The notes under the pieces are model-generated. The model searched no databases and was not told where the DNA came from. It worked only from the letters and a program-made list of their open reading frames with translations. The position numbers and the translations under genes were made by a program. Positions 33,223-41,425 of a DNA stretch of 64,000 nucleotides are shown in pieces (the first letter of the stretch is position 1; the number at the start of each line of letters is the position of its first letter). The DNA lies in NCBI RefSeq assembly GCF_002262875.1, contig NZ_NKYE01000014.1:124001-188000 (forward strand). Direction: 5' to 3'. This DNA comes from Amycolatopsis antarctica (lineage in GTDB: Bacteria > Actinomycetota > Actinomycetes > Mycobacteriales > Pseudonocardiaceae).

Positions 33223-33818
33223 GTCCGCTCCTTGCCGAACAGCAGGGTCAGGTGTGCGTCGAGGCCACGTTCGGCCAGTGCGGACCGTTGCCGGTCGGTG
33301 CCCGGTGCCAGCACGGCCTGGGTGACCAGGCCGTCGACGACGGCGAGCAGCACCACGGCGTGCAGCTCGGGATCCCGGTCCTGGGGCAGTTCCCCCGTCT
33401 GCCGCGCGTCCCGCAGCAACCCGGCGAAACCGGCGCGCAGATCACGCTCGACCTCGTCGTTGATCGCCCGCAGCGCGGGGGAGGTCGCCGCGGCGGCGGT
33501 GAACGCCAGCCACACCCGGGCATCGCGCGCGCGTCCGGCGTCCGAGGGCAGCCACAGCCGCAGCAGTCGGCTCAGCACCTCCCGGGCGGTGCCCGAGGTG
33601 TCGACCCCGCCGCCGCGCCGTTCCACTCCCTGGCAGACGTGCTCGAAGGCGGCCGCGACGAGCCTGTCCTTGCTGGGGAAGTAGTACTGGACCTGCGCGG
33701 TCGACACCCCGGCGGCCGCGGCGACCGAGCGCATGCTGACGGCGCCGATCCCGTGCTCGGCGACCACCTCGACGACGGCGTCGAGCAGGTGTGCGCCCCG
33801 CCTGATCGGTGGGCTCAC
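33219..33818 (-). CDS. TetR/AcrR family transcriptional regulator
   Basis: 199 residues. The N-terminal TetR helix-turn-helix reads HLLDAVVEVVAEHGIGAVSM, VAAAAGVSTAQVQYYFPSKD and RLVAAAFEHV. The C-terminal ligand domain is helical and contains LRAGFAGLLRDARQTGELP, typical of BetI/TetR_C_6-like regulators. It starts at GTG 33818, overlapping the stop of the 66-residue membrane protein (GTGA), and overlaps the CPBP start by four bases. It almost certainly represses its own operon through the 37-bp palindrome at 34044-34080. Confidence 0.92.
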   Translation of the reverse strand: MSPPIRRGAHLLDAVVEVVAEHGIGAVSMRSVAAAAGVSTAQVQYYFPSKDRLVAAAFEHVCQGVERRGGGVDTSGTAREVLSRLLRLWLPSDAGRARDARVWLAFTAAAATSPALRAINDEVERDLRAGFAGLLRDARQTGELPQDRDPELHAVVLLAVVDGLVTQAVLAPGTDRQRSALAERGLDAHLTLLFGKERT

Positions 33819-34015
33819 CGGCCGCGGGCCTTACCCGGCCACGCCATCCAGATCAGGGTGCCGGCGATCTCCAGCACGCCCAGAACCAGCAGCACCAGCC
33901 CGATCTTCGGCAGGCTCACCATCGGTGTCGGTACCTCCCCGGTGGTCAGCCGCAGCGCCGAACCGATCGCCACCATCGACGCTCCCGCGAACAGCGCCCG
34001 CTTGTCGGCATCCAC
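33815..34015 (-). CDS. Small membrane protein, 66 residues
   Basis: Starts MDADKRALFAGASMVAIGSA and continues to a strong transmembrane helix (KIGLVLLVLGVLEIAGTLIW) and a basic tail WPGKARGR. A first, weaker hydrophobic segment suggests two helices in total. I do not recognise a family. It is the first gene of the three-gene operon with TetR and the CPBP protease, overlapping TetR by four bases. GGAAGGGG precedes the ATG at a somewhat long distance. Its position in front suggests that it is the partner or substrate of the CPBP protease; that is inference. Confidence 0.75.
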   Translation of the reverse strand: MDADKRALFAGASMVAIGSALRLTTGEVPTPMVSLPKIGLVLLVLGVLEIAGTLIWMAWPGKARGR

Positions 34016-34043
34016 TTCGCCACCCCTTCCGGTCGTTCAAGAA

Positions 34044-34080
34044 TGTCTGTACGAACGTATACTATACGTTCGTACAGACA
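34044..34080. promoter_or_regulatory. Perfect 37-bp palindromic operator
   Basis: An exact inverted repeat: 18-bp arm TGTCTGTACGAACGTATA (34044-34061), a central C, and its reverse complement (34063-34080). A minus-strand -10-like TATAGT lies in the centre, so a bound protein would block the promoter of the small membrane protein/TetR/CPBP operon, whose first ATG is 29 bp away. Such long perfect dyads are typical of TetR-family sites. The arm contains the shorter repeat GTACGAACGT, so two TetR dimers could bind. Confidence 0.85.
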
Positions 34081-34132
34081 CTGGTCCACGGCGACCGTGC
34101 CAAGGCGAAGGTATCGGCTCTGAACGAGAAAA

Positions 34133-34177
34133 CGGGTCGTGGCCGGGGCTCCGGAGGGAGCCCTCGACCACGACCCG
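34133..34177 (-). terminator. Hairpin terminator after AGCS symporter
   Basis: Outer stem CGGGTCGTGG (34133-34142) / CCACGACCCG (34168-34177) is perfect over 10 bp, with an inner stem GGGCTCC / GGAGCCC around a short loop. It begins 15 nt beyond the symporter stop codon and stands between that gene and the TetR operator. Confidence 0.8.
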
Positions 34178-34191
34178 GGGTCGTTCGGTGC

Positions 34192-35757
34192 TTACTTGGT
34201 CTTGACGATCTCGCCGTCGCGGACCTTGCCGCGGAAGGCTTTGAGTTCTCGTTTGACGACCGGCATCAGCAGGTAGAGGCCGATGATGTTGACCAGAGCG
34301 AGAAGGAACAACACCGCGTCGGCGAAGTCCAGCACGCTGCCCAGGGTCAGTACGGAACCGATCACGACAAAGGTGCAGAACACCACGTAGTAGGCCCGCT
34401 CGCTGATCACGCTGCGCCCGAACAGGTAGGTCCAGGCCTTCTGCCCGTAGTAGCCCCAGGTGATGATCGTCGAGATCGCGAAGAGCGCGACCGCGATCGT
34501 GAGAACGTAGGGGAACCAGGGCAGCGCCGTGGCGAACGCCTCGGAGGTGACGGTGACGCCGTCGGGGTCCTCGCCCCCCGCCGCGACGGTGGCCTGCGCG
34601 TCCACCCAGAACTGCGGGCGGGCGATGATGATCGTCAGGGCGGTCATCGTGCAGATGATCACCGTGTCCACGAAGGGCTCGAGCAGTGCGACGTATCCCT
34701 CGGTGACCGGATTCCGGGTCTTCACGGCCGAATGTGCGATCGGGGCGGAACCGATGCCCGCTTCGTTGGAGAACGCGGCGCGCTGGAAGCCGACGATGAG
34801 CGCGCCGATCGCGCCGCCCGCCACGCCTTCACCGGTGAACGCGCCGGCGAAGATCTCCCCGAACGCCGTCGGCACCGAGTCGATGTTCACGCCGATGACC
34901 ACCAGGCACGCGGCGACGTAGATGATCCCCATCGCCGGGACGAGCTTGCTGGTCACCGAGCCGATGGACTTGATCCCGCCGATGACCACGGCACCGACCA
35001 GTGCGGCCAGGAGCAGGCCGAAGATCAATGCGGCACCGTCACTTCCGAGCAAGCCGTCCGCCCCGCCGGTCACGTCCTTGAGCTGGGCGAAGGTCTGGTT
35101 CGCCTGGAACATGTTGCCACCGGCGATGCCGAAGAACAGGATCATCACGGCGGCGAGACCGGCGAGCAGCTTGCCGAGTCCCACGCCGAAACCGTTGCCG
35201 AATCGCTCGGCGACTCCCTTGCGCAGGTAGTGCATCGGCCCACCCGACACGGTGCCGTCCGGATGCTCCTCCCGGTACTTGACTCCGAGAGTGCACTCGA
35301 CGAACTTGGTGCACATGCCGAGCAGTCCGGCCAGGATCATCCAGAACGTCGCACCGGGACCACCGATGGTCATCGCCACGCCCACGCCGGCGATGTTGCC
35401 GAGGCCGACGGTGCCCGACAACGCCGAGGCCAAGGCCTGGAAGTGGGTGATCTCGCCGGGCTCGTCGCTCTTGGTGTACTTGCCGCGGACGATGTCCAGC
35501 GCCATCTTGAAACCGCGAAGCTGGATGAATCCAAAGTAGACGGTGAAGATCGCGGCCGCGACGATCAGCCACGAGACGATCCATGGAAACGTGACACCGA
35601 AGACTGTGATCTCGGCGAACACGAAGCCTGACATGAACTCCGACACCGGGTTGAACACGGTGTTGATTGCGTTTTCGATGCCGGACAGGGCACCGCCTTC
35701 CGCGGCTACGATATGTACTGCGGACTCGTCGGGAGGCGACGTGCTTGAAGCGAACAT
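34192..35757 (-). CDS. Alanine/glycine:cation symporter (AGCS family)
   Basis: 521 residues with about eleven transmembrane helices. AGCS signatures include ITHFQALASALSGTVGLGNI, AMTIGGPGATFWMILAGLLG, GGPMHYLRKGVAERFGNGFG and FSNEAGIGSAPIAHSAVKTR. These transporters import alanine, glycine or related amino acids with Na+ or H+. The start ATG 35757 gives a slightly long, acidic N-terminus. It is monocistronic with its own terminator; the 116 bp upstream separate it from an orphan response regulator on the same strand. I see no glycine riboswitch. Confidence 0.92.
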   Translation of the reverse strand: MFASSTSPPDESAVHIVAAEGGALSGIENAINTVFNPVSEFMSGFVFAEITVFGVTFPWIVSWLIVAAAIFTVYFGFIQLRGFKMALDIVRGKYTKSDEPGEITHFQALASALSGTVGLGNIAGVGVAMTIGGPGATFWMILAGLLGMCTKFVECTLGVKYREEHPDGTVSGGPMHYLRKGVAERFGNGFGVGLGKLLAGLAAVMILFFGIAGGNMFQANQTFAQLKDVTGGADGLLGSDGAALIFGLLLAALVGAVVIGGIKSIGSVTSKLVPAMGIIYVAACLVVIGVNIDSVPTAFGEIFAGAFTGEGVAGGAIGALIVGFQRAAFSNEAGIGSAPIAHSAVKTRNPVTEGYVALLEPFVDTVIICTMTALTIIIARPQFWVDAQATVAAGGEDPDGVTVTSEAFATALPWFPYVLTIAVALFAISTIITWGYYGQKAWTYLFGRSVISERAYYVVFCTFVVIGSVLTLGSVLDFADAVLFLLALVNIIGLYLLMPVVKRELKAFRGKVRDGEIVKTK

Positions 35758-35873
35758 GGTTCGCCATCCGAGTCAAATAACCGCCGCGGTACAAGGGTAA
35801 CGGTCCGGTCGTTATTCGAACGTTGCCGCGATCGCGCGGTGAAGCGCTCATTTGTCGCCGCATGTCGCAGCGG

Positions 35874-36533
35874 TCAGCGCAGCACGTAGCCGACGCCACG
35901 TACGGTGTGCAGCACCGGGGGAGCGCCGAGCTTGCGCCGCAACTGGGCGATGAGTACGTCCAGCACGTTCGACGCGGGTGCCACGAACTCGTCCCAGGCG
36001 GAGGCGATCAACTCGGCGCGGGGCACCGGTTCGCCGCCCGCGGCCAGCAGCACCCGCATCACCGCGAACTCCTTCGCAGTCAGGTTCAGCGCGATGTCCC
36101 CGCGCCGCACCTCCTGCCGGTCCGAATCCAGCGCGAGCTCCCGCCAGCGCAGCGACGGCGAGGCCGCGGGCTCCGGTGTGCTCCGCCTGCACAGGCTGCG
36201 CACCCGGCTGACCAGTTCCAGCACCTCGAACGGCTTGACCAGGTAGTCGTCGCCGTAGGCGAGCCCGGCGATCCGGTCGGCCACCGAGTCCCGTGCGGTC
36301 AGGAACAGCACCGGCACCCACCAGCCCGCCCGCCGCCGCTGCTCGACGTAGCGCAGCGAGTCGCCGGAGGGCAGCATGCGGTCGAACACCGCGCAGTCGT
36401 AGGCGTTCACGCTCAGTGCCTCGTCGGCCGCCGGGATGTCCGCCGCGACGTCCACCGCGAACCCGGCGCCGCGGACGGCGGCCTCGACCGCCACCCGCAG
36501 ATCGTCGTCGTCCTCGGTGATCAGTACGCGCAC
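35874..36533 (-). CDS. OmpR-family response regulator, no adjacent kinase
   Basis: 219 residues. Receiver domain with acidic pocket LITEDDDDLRVAVE, phosphorylation Asp in DCAVFDRMLPSGD, Lys in DDYLVKPF. The DNA-binding winged helix includes LNLTAKEFAVMRVLLAAGGE and VLDVLIAQLRRKLGAPPVLH. It is closely similar to the regulator at 40763 but has one residue fewer before DDYLVKPF (YGDD rather than LGGDD). No kinase gene adjoins it. It marks the left border of the ESX locus and, with its paralogue, may respond to the same kinase. Confidence 0.88.
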   Translation of the reverse strand: MRVLITEDDDDLRVAVEAAVRGAGFAVDVAADIPAADEALSVNAYDCAVFDRMLPSGDSLRYVEQRRRAGWWVPVLFLTARDSVADRIAGLAYGDDYLVKPFEVLELVSRVRSLCRRSTPEPAASPSLRWRELALDSDRQEVRRGDIALNLTAKEFAVMRVLLAAGGEPVPRAELIASAWDEFVAPASNVLDVLIAQLRRKLGAPPVLHTVRGVGYVLR

Positions 36534-36572
36534 AGGGACAGACGGTAGCCGCCCGCCCCGGGCGGGATCGGA

Positions 36573-38234
36573 TCAGCCGCCGATCACCGCACGTGCGTCC
36601 TCGACCCGCAGCGCCCGTAGCTCGGCCGGTTCCGGAACGCGGCCCAGTCTGCGCAGCCGTTGCGACTGGGCCTTGCGCATCCCCTCGAACAGCCGCCGTG
36701 CGTCCCGGGCGTTGCCGAAGTCGGCGTCCTCCCGATGCCGCGCGAAATGCTCGGCCAGCACCGGGAGCGAGGCCGTGTCCAGTTCGTAGTCCCCGGCACC
36801 GATCATCCGGACCATGATCGACACGAGCTCGTCCGGCGTGTAGTTCTCGAACTCGATGGTCTTGGAGAACCGGGACGCCAGCCCCGGGTTGGCCGCCAGG
36901 AAGTCGATCATCTCGGCCGTGTAGCCGGCGACGATCACCGCCACCTCGTCACGGTGGTCCTCCATCAGCTTCACCAGGGTGTCGATGGCCTCCTGGCCGA
37001 AGTCGCCACCGGCACCGGCCAGCCGGGACAGGGCGTACGCCTCGTCGATGAACAGGACGCCGCCCATCGCCTCCTCGAACACACCCGCCGTTTTCTCCGC
37101 GGTGTGCCCGATGTACTGGCCGACCAGGTCGCGCCGGGAGACTTCCCGGAACTCCCCGCGCGGCAGCACGCCCAGTTCCCTGAGCAGCCTGCCGTAGGCG
37201 CGGGCGATGGTGGTCTTCCCGGTGCCCGGGGCACCGGCGAAGACCAGGTGATGGCTGACGGCGCCGGTGGAAAGGCCCGCCCGCCGTCGCCAGGTGTTCA
37301 CCTGGATCTCGTCGACGAGCGCGCGCACCGAGTCCTTCACCCCGGGCAACCCGACCATCCCGTCCAGCTCGGCGAGCAGGGCGTCGAGCGTGCCGCCCTC
37401 GCCACCACCACCGGCGAGCCCGGTGTCGGCGAGCACGCGGGTGGTGGCCTCCGGGTCGAGCAGGATCGCCGGCTCCGCGGTGTTCCCCACCTCGCACGCC
37501 TGCACCGAGCCCCCGCAGCCCGCGCCGAACTCGATGCCGACGCCGAGGGCGTCGCGCACCGTGCTGTGCCGCAGTGCCGGTGCGCTCCGGTGGGCCACCG
37601 CGATCCCGGCCTGGCCGGTGCGGGTGATCCGGCAGCCCTCCACGGCGGGCCGGGCATGCTGGTAGACGTACAGTCCACGGTTTCCGCAACCGGACACCGT
37701 GCAGGACCGGAGGGTCGGGTCGGCGCCCAGCCCGATGATCATCCCGTCGCCGGAGACGTTGTCCACGACGACGTTCTCCAGCAGGCCGGAAGTCGATTCG
37801 AGCACGATGCCGTGCTCGGCACCGCTGATCGTGGTGTCCCGCACGGTGACCGGGCCGGTGCCGCGCGCGCAGATCCCGGCCCCGATCCGGGCGTGCACCG
37901 TGCAGCCCGAAACGGTCAGTTCGGTGCCCTCGCTCTGGATCGCGCCCGCGTCGCCCGCCCGCACCGTCAGCCCGCGCAGCTCCACCGCGCCGCCCCGGGA
38001 CAGCAGCACCGGACTGTCTCCGCCGGTGCCGTCCAGCACGACCTCGGCCCCGTCGGCCGCGCACAGCGTGAGCCTGCGGCCGACCAGTTCGAAGGTCTCC
38101 GCGTAGGTGCCCGCCGCGATCGTGACGCAGGTGCCCTCGGCGGCGTCCACCAGCGCCTCGCCGATCGTCGGATAGGCACCGTGCCTCCCCGGGTCGACCA
38201 GTACGGTGCGCAGCGCGGCGGGCGCGCTCGCCAT
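36573..38234 (-). CDS. Beta-helix/CbxX-type AAA+ ATPase fusion (EccA-like)
   Basis: 553 residues. Residues 1 to about 235 are right-handed beta-helix coils (AELRGLTVRAGDAGAIQSEG-like repeats, TVRDTTISGAEHGIVLES, CRITRTGQAGIAVAHRSAPA). Residues about 250-553 are a CbxX/CfqX AAA+ domain: VKDSVRALVDEIQV, Walker A FAGAPGTGKTTIARAYG, Walker B GGVLFIDEAYALSR, and RFSKTIEFENYTPDELVSIM. EccA proteins of ESX systems have this ATPase but with an N-terminal TPR domain; here a beta-helix takes its place. EccA acts on secreted substrates in the cytosol, so a substrate-handling role is inferred. Its ATG overlaps the stop of the LuxR-type gene by one base. Confidence 0.85.
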   Translation of the reverse strand: MASAPAALRTVLVDPGRHGAYPTIGEALVDAAEGTCVTIAAGTYAETFELVGRRLTLCAADGAEVVLDGTGGDSPVLLSRGGAVELRGLTVRAGDAGAIQSEGTELTVSGCTVHARIGAGICARGTGPVTVRDTTISGAEHGIVLESTSGLLENVVVDNVSGDGMIIGLGADPTLRSCTVSGCGNRGLYVYQHARPAVEGCRITRTGQAGIAVAHRSAPALRHSTVRDALGVGIEFGAGCGGSVQACEVGNTAEPAILLDPEATTRVLADTGLAGGGGEGGTLDALLAELDGMVGLPGVKDSVRALVDEIQVNTWRRRAGLSTGAVSHHLVFAGAPGTGKTTIARAYGRLLRELGVLPRGEFREVSRRDLVGQYIGHTAEKTAGVFEEAMGGVLFIDEAYALSRLAGAGGDFGQEAIDTLVKLMEDHRDEVAVIVAGYTAEMIDFLAANPGLASRFSKTIEFENYTPDELVSIMVRMIGAGDYELDTASLPVLAEHFARHREDADFGNARDARRLFEGMRKAQSQRLRRLGRVPEPAELRALRVEDARAVIGG

Positions 38235-38962
38235 CAGTTCACCCTCTCCATGAGCCAGCCGCGGTCCGCGGCCTTCGCCCCGGCCTGGAACCGGCTGCGC
38301 GCGCCGAGCCGGTTCATGATCCCGGAGACCATCCGGCGGACCGTGCGCACCGAGATGCCGAGCTGGGCGCCGACCGACTCGTCGGTGCAGCCCGCCGAGA
38401 GCAGGCTGAGAAGTTCCTTCTCCCGTTCGGTGAGTTCGGTACCGTCCGGCGTCCGGCAGGCGGACAGCGCCACCGCCGCCGGCCACACCTGGTCGAACAG
38501 CTCCACGATGGTGCGGACCACGCTGGGTAGCCGGAACATCGCCACACCTGCCGGGCGGCCGTCCTCGGGCTCGCTGGGCAGGACCGCGACCTTGCCGTCG
38601 ATCACCAGAGCGTTCACCGGTACCTCCGGCATCGTGCGCACCTCGGCACCGGCCACGGTCAGCCGGTTCAGCCGCTTCGCGACCGCCGGGTTGGTGCGCG
38701 CCCGGTCCGGGAACAGCACCCGGTAGCGCACCCCCCGGTGCAGGTTGTGCCGGTCGACCTGGCGGAACATGGCGGTCGGATCGCCCAGCACGTCGGACAT
38801 CGTGCTGATCACCAGCACCTCGTGGGTGGCGGTGGCCAGCTTGCTGTCGACCCGGACGTGCGTCGAGAGCGACAACGGGGCGGGAGCGGGGGCCGGGGAC
38901 CGGCCGCCCAGCACGGCGAGCTGGGGGCCGCGCGGCAGGCGGGTGGGAGCGGGGACGGTCAT
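38234..38962 (-). CDS. LuxR-type regulator with TrmB-like N-terminal domain
   Basis: 242 residues. The N-terminal part, HEVLVISTMSDVLGDPTAMF, GVRYRVLFPDRARTNPAVAK, EVPVNALVIDGKVAVLPSEP, resembles the phospholipase-D-like ligand domain found after TrmB and in many actinobacterial LuxR regulators. The C-terminal LuxR helix-turn-helix is GTELTEREKELLSLLSAGCT, ESVGAQLGISVRTVRRMVSG. The start at ATG 38962 with GGAGGG is within the eccE stop (ATGA overlap). Being inside the ESX operon it probably controls it. Translation is coupled to both neighbours. Confidence 0.85.
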   Translation of the reverse strand: MTVPAPTRLPRGPQLAVLGGRSPAPAPAPLSLSTHVRVDSKLATATHEVLVISTMSDVLGDPTAMFRQVDRHNLHRGVRYRVLFPDRARTNPAVAKRLNRLTVAGAEVRTMPEVPVNALVIDGKVAVLPSEPEDGRPAGVAMFRLPSVVRTIVELFDQVWPAAVALSACRTPDGTELTEREKELLSLLSAGCTDESVGAQLGISVRTVRRMVSGIMNRLGARSRFQAGAKAADRGWLMERVN

Positions 38963-40416
38963 GTGAGGTTCCCTCCGATCGGCAGTGAGGCGGCGACGGC
39001 GGGCGCGTGCAGCCCGTCCAGCCGCTCGAGGTGAAGGCCGAGCGCCGGCGCGAGCCTGTCCAGCGCTTCCACGGCGGCGTCGACGGCGGCCTCGGTGGTG
39101 GAGGCCAGCCGCAGCACCGCCCCGGTGTCCGGACCCGCGTCGGCGGCGATGGTGCAGGCGACGCCGGGAACGGCGGCCAGCAGGTGTTCCAGTACGGGGG
39201 CTCGGTCGGCGCCGGTGCGCGCGCCGATCCCGGCGACCCGGATCCCGACCTGGGTGATCCGGCCGGTCCGCCAGCACCGCCACTCCTCGCGGACGCTGCT
39301 CCGGCCGGGGCCGGTGTGCGTCAGCGCCGTGAGCGTGGTGCGGAGTTCGTCCTCGGACAACGCCGTCACCTCGAGGCCCGCCCGCCGCAACCGCCGCCGC
39401 ATCCGGCGCACCGTGTTCGACAGGGTCACCCGCAGCGTCTCGTCCTCGGCGAGGTCGACCTCGCGGATGACCCGCACGGCCAGCCAGGCGCGGCCCGCGG
39501 AGGGCGCCCCGCCGGATTCCCGAGGTCCGCGGTGCAGCACCAGCCGCAGTGCGGGCTCGGGACCGTCCGGCTCACGGTCGGGAAGCAGCGTCCCGGCCAG
39601 CGCCGCGCGGGCGAGCAGGCCGGGCACCGCCTCGGTGGCGCGCAGCACGGCCACCACCTCCTCCGGGCGGCTGAGCAGACCGCAGGGGGTGCCCGCGAGG
39701 TCCGCCGTGCGCACCGTCGCCGCCGGGGCGAGCAGGTCCAGCAGGGTGGCCGGGGCGTCCTCGACGGTGTCCAGGTCCACCGTGCGGCGGCGGACCAGCA
39801 GGCCGGCCCTGCGTAACAGCACGGTGGACAGCCAGGTGCCGCGTACCCGGATCGCGGTCACCGCGAGCAGGGTCACCGCACCCACGGCCAGGCCGATGGT
39901 GACCGGCAGGGAACGTCCGATGGCCAGGAAACCCAGCACCACGGCCAGTTCCCAGCAGACGATGCGGAGCAACGGCAACGCCGCGGGTTTCCCGGTCTCC
40001 GGATCGGCATCCGGCGCGAGGCCGCTCTCCGCCGCGTCCGGAGCGGGAGCCGCCGGTGCGACGGGCCGGGGCAGGACAGGCGGCATCGAGGGGGCCGAGG
40101 GCACCGCCGGGGCCGCGGCGGCACCGGCGGACGCCCGGGCCGAGGCCATCGGCCGGCCGGCCGCCATGCCGCGGGGCGCGTTGGCCGCGACCGGCACGGG
40201 TGCCACTGCCCGCTGTGCTCCCTGCGGGGCCGCCGCCGGGAGGTGACCCGGCCTGAACCCCGCCGCCGGTGGTGCCGGCGCCGCGGCTCGTGGCGGCGCC
40301 ATCGTCCGCCGCGCCACCGACACCGTCGCCAGCGGCCGGGGGGCCGGGGGTGCGCCCCCTGGCCCGGTCTGGTCTGCGCGCGTACCGGCGGTCCGCGCCT
40401 CCTGCTCCCCAGTCAT
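38959..40416 (-). CDS. eccE: Type VII secretion protein EccE
   Basis: 485 residues. A long Ala/Pro-rich N-terminal region (about 1-140) is followed by two transmembrane helices (LLRIVCWELAVVLGFLAIG, TIGLAVGAVTLLAVTAI) and the EccE domain with WLSTVLLRRAGLLVRRRTVD and the tail AALPIG-like. EccE sits at the periphery of the EccB-E membrane complex. The Pro/Ala-rich extension is longer than in mycobacterial EccE. It overlaps the LuxR-type gene by four bases and is divergent from a two-component pair. Symbol given by family. Confidence 0.83.
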   Translation of the reverse strand: MTGEQEARTAGTRADQTGPGGAPPAPRPLATVSVARRTMAPPRAAAPAPPAAGFRPGHLPAAAPQGAQRAVAPVPVAANAPRGMAAGRPMASARASAGAAAAPAVPSAPSMPPVLPRPVAPAAPAPDAAESGLAPDADPETGKPAALPLLRIVCWELAVVLGFLAIGRSLPVTIGLAVGAVTLLAVTAIRVRGTWLSTVLLRRAGLLVRRRTVDLDTVEDAPATLLDLLAPAATVRTADLAGTPCGLLSRPEEVVAVLRATEAVPGLLARAALAGTLLPDREPDGPEPALRLVLHRGPRESGGAPSAGRAWLAVRVIREVDLAEDETLRVTLSNTVRRMRRRLRRAGLEVTALSEDELRTTLTALTHTGPGRSSVREEWRCWRTGRITQVGIRVAGIGARTGADRAPVLEHLLAAVPGVACTIAADAGPDTGAVLRLASTTEAAVDAAVEALDRLAPALGLHLERLDGLHAPAVAASLPIGGNLT

Positions 40417-40762
40417 GGCTTCCCCTCAGCCGATCCGGCGGCCGTGTCCGACCGGTTCCTGCCATCTGCCCGGCAACGGCTGACGAGCCGATGACGAGCG
40501 GCTAATGTGCGACCACGGGTGGCCGACGGGCACCGGCAGGCCCGTGTCGCCACGGGACCCGGGCTCGCCGCCGACCTCGATCGAGCGTGTGGATTCGAAG
40601 AGCACCGTGCTCGCACCTCCCGGTCGTGACCGCCTGTGTTCGGCTCCTACTCTCTTCGCGTGTACATGAGGTTCCGATGACAACACCGACGGCTGACCCG
40701 GCGGCACCGTCGCCGCACGCCCGGGCCCGGCCTCAGCCGGACCGGACGGGAAGGCCCCCGAC
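40417..40762. promoter_or_regulatory. Divergent region between eccE operon and two-component pair
   Basis: 346 bp. A plus-strand promoter candidate is GTGACC (40626-40631), 16-bp spacer, TACTCT (40648-40653). A 31-codon reading frame starts at ATG 40677 (GAGG upstream) and ends at 40772, overlapping the response-regulator start; it may be a leader that couples translation or may be chance. The leftward eccE promoter cannot be placed. Confidence 0.35.
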
Positions 40763-41425
40763 ATGCGGGTGATGGTGGTCGAGGACGACGAGGACCTGCG
40801 GTTCGCCGTCGTCACCGAGCTCGCGGCGAACGGGCTGCGGGTGGACCAGGCCGGTGACCTGGCGACCGCCGACGCCGCGTTCGACCGCGCGGACTACGCC
40901 TGCGCGGTCCTGGACCGGATGCTGCCGGACGGGGACGCGGCGGACTTCGTGCACCGCCGCCGCCAGCACGGCTGGGCGACCCCGGTGCTGTTCCTCACCG
41001 CACGGGACACCCTCGCCGACCGGGTCACCGGGTTCGAACTCGGCGGCGACGACTACCTGGTCAAGCCGTTCGCGGTGGCGGAGATGACCGCGCGGGTGCT
41101 GGTGCTGTGCCGCCGTGCCGGACACGGCAGGCCGTCGGTGCTGCGGCACGCCGATCTGGAGATGGACTGTGCGGCACGCGAGGTGCGCCGGGCCGGAACA
41201 CTGCTCACCTTGAGCGACAAGGAGTTCGCCGTCCTGGAGTTCCTGCTGACCCGCCCCGAGTCGGCGGCCGAGCGCAGCGAGCTGATCGAGCACTGCTGGG
41301 ACTCCAGTACCGACCCGATGTCCAACGTCGTCGACGTGGTGGTGCGCAGGCTGCGCCGCAAGCTGGGCGCGCCCGAGCTGATCCACACCGTGCGCGGTCG
41401 CGGATACCGGCTGGCGGCTTCGTGA
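40763..41425 (+). CDS. OmpR-family response regulator
   Basis: 220 residues. Receiver: MVVEDDEDLRFAVV, phosphorylation Asp in CAVLDRMLPDGD, Thr in VLFLTARDTLADR and Lys in GGDDYLVKPFA. DNA-binding domain: LTLSDKEFAVLEFLLTRPES, VVDVVVRRLRRKLGAPELIH, TVRGRGYRL. It overlaps the sensor kinase by four bases (GTGA), a standard two-component pair. It is a close paralogue of the kinase-less regulator at 35874. Location in the ESX locus suggests control of secretion genes. Confidence 0.92.
   Translation: MRVMVVEDDEDLRFAVVTELAANGLRVDQAGDLATADAAFDRADYACAVLDRMLPDGDAADFVHRRRQHGWATPVLFLTARDTLADRVTGFELGGDDYLVKPFAVAEMTARVLVLCRRAGHGRPSVLRHADLEMDCAAREVRRAGTLLTLSDKEFAVLEFLLTRPESAAERSELIEHCWDSSTDPMSNVVDVVVRRLRRKLGAPELIHTVRGRGYRLAAS

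Noticed and set aside
35758..35873. Possible glycine riboswitch before the AGCS symporter
   Set aside because: Only 116 bp, without the paired conserved GGAGAG-type cores of that riboswitch.
40677..40772. 31-codon leader frame overlapping the response-regulator start
   Set aside because: Could be a coupling leader, but Pro/Ala-rich and without further evidence; mentioned only in the regulatory region.
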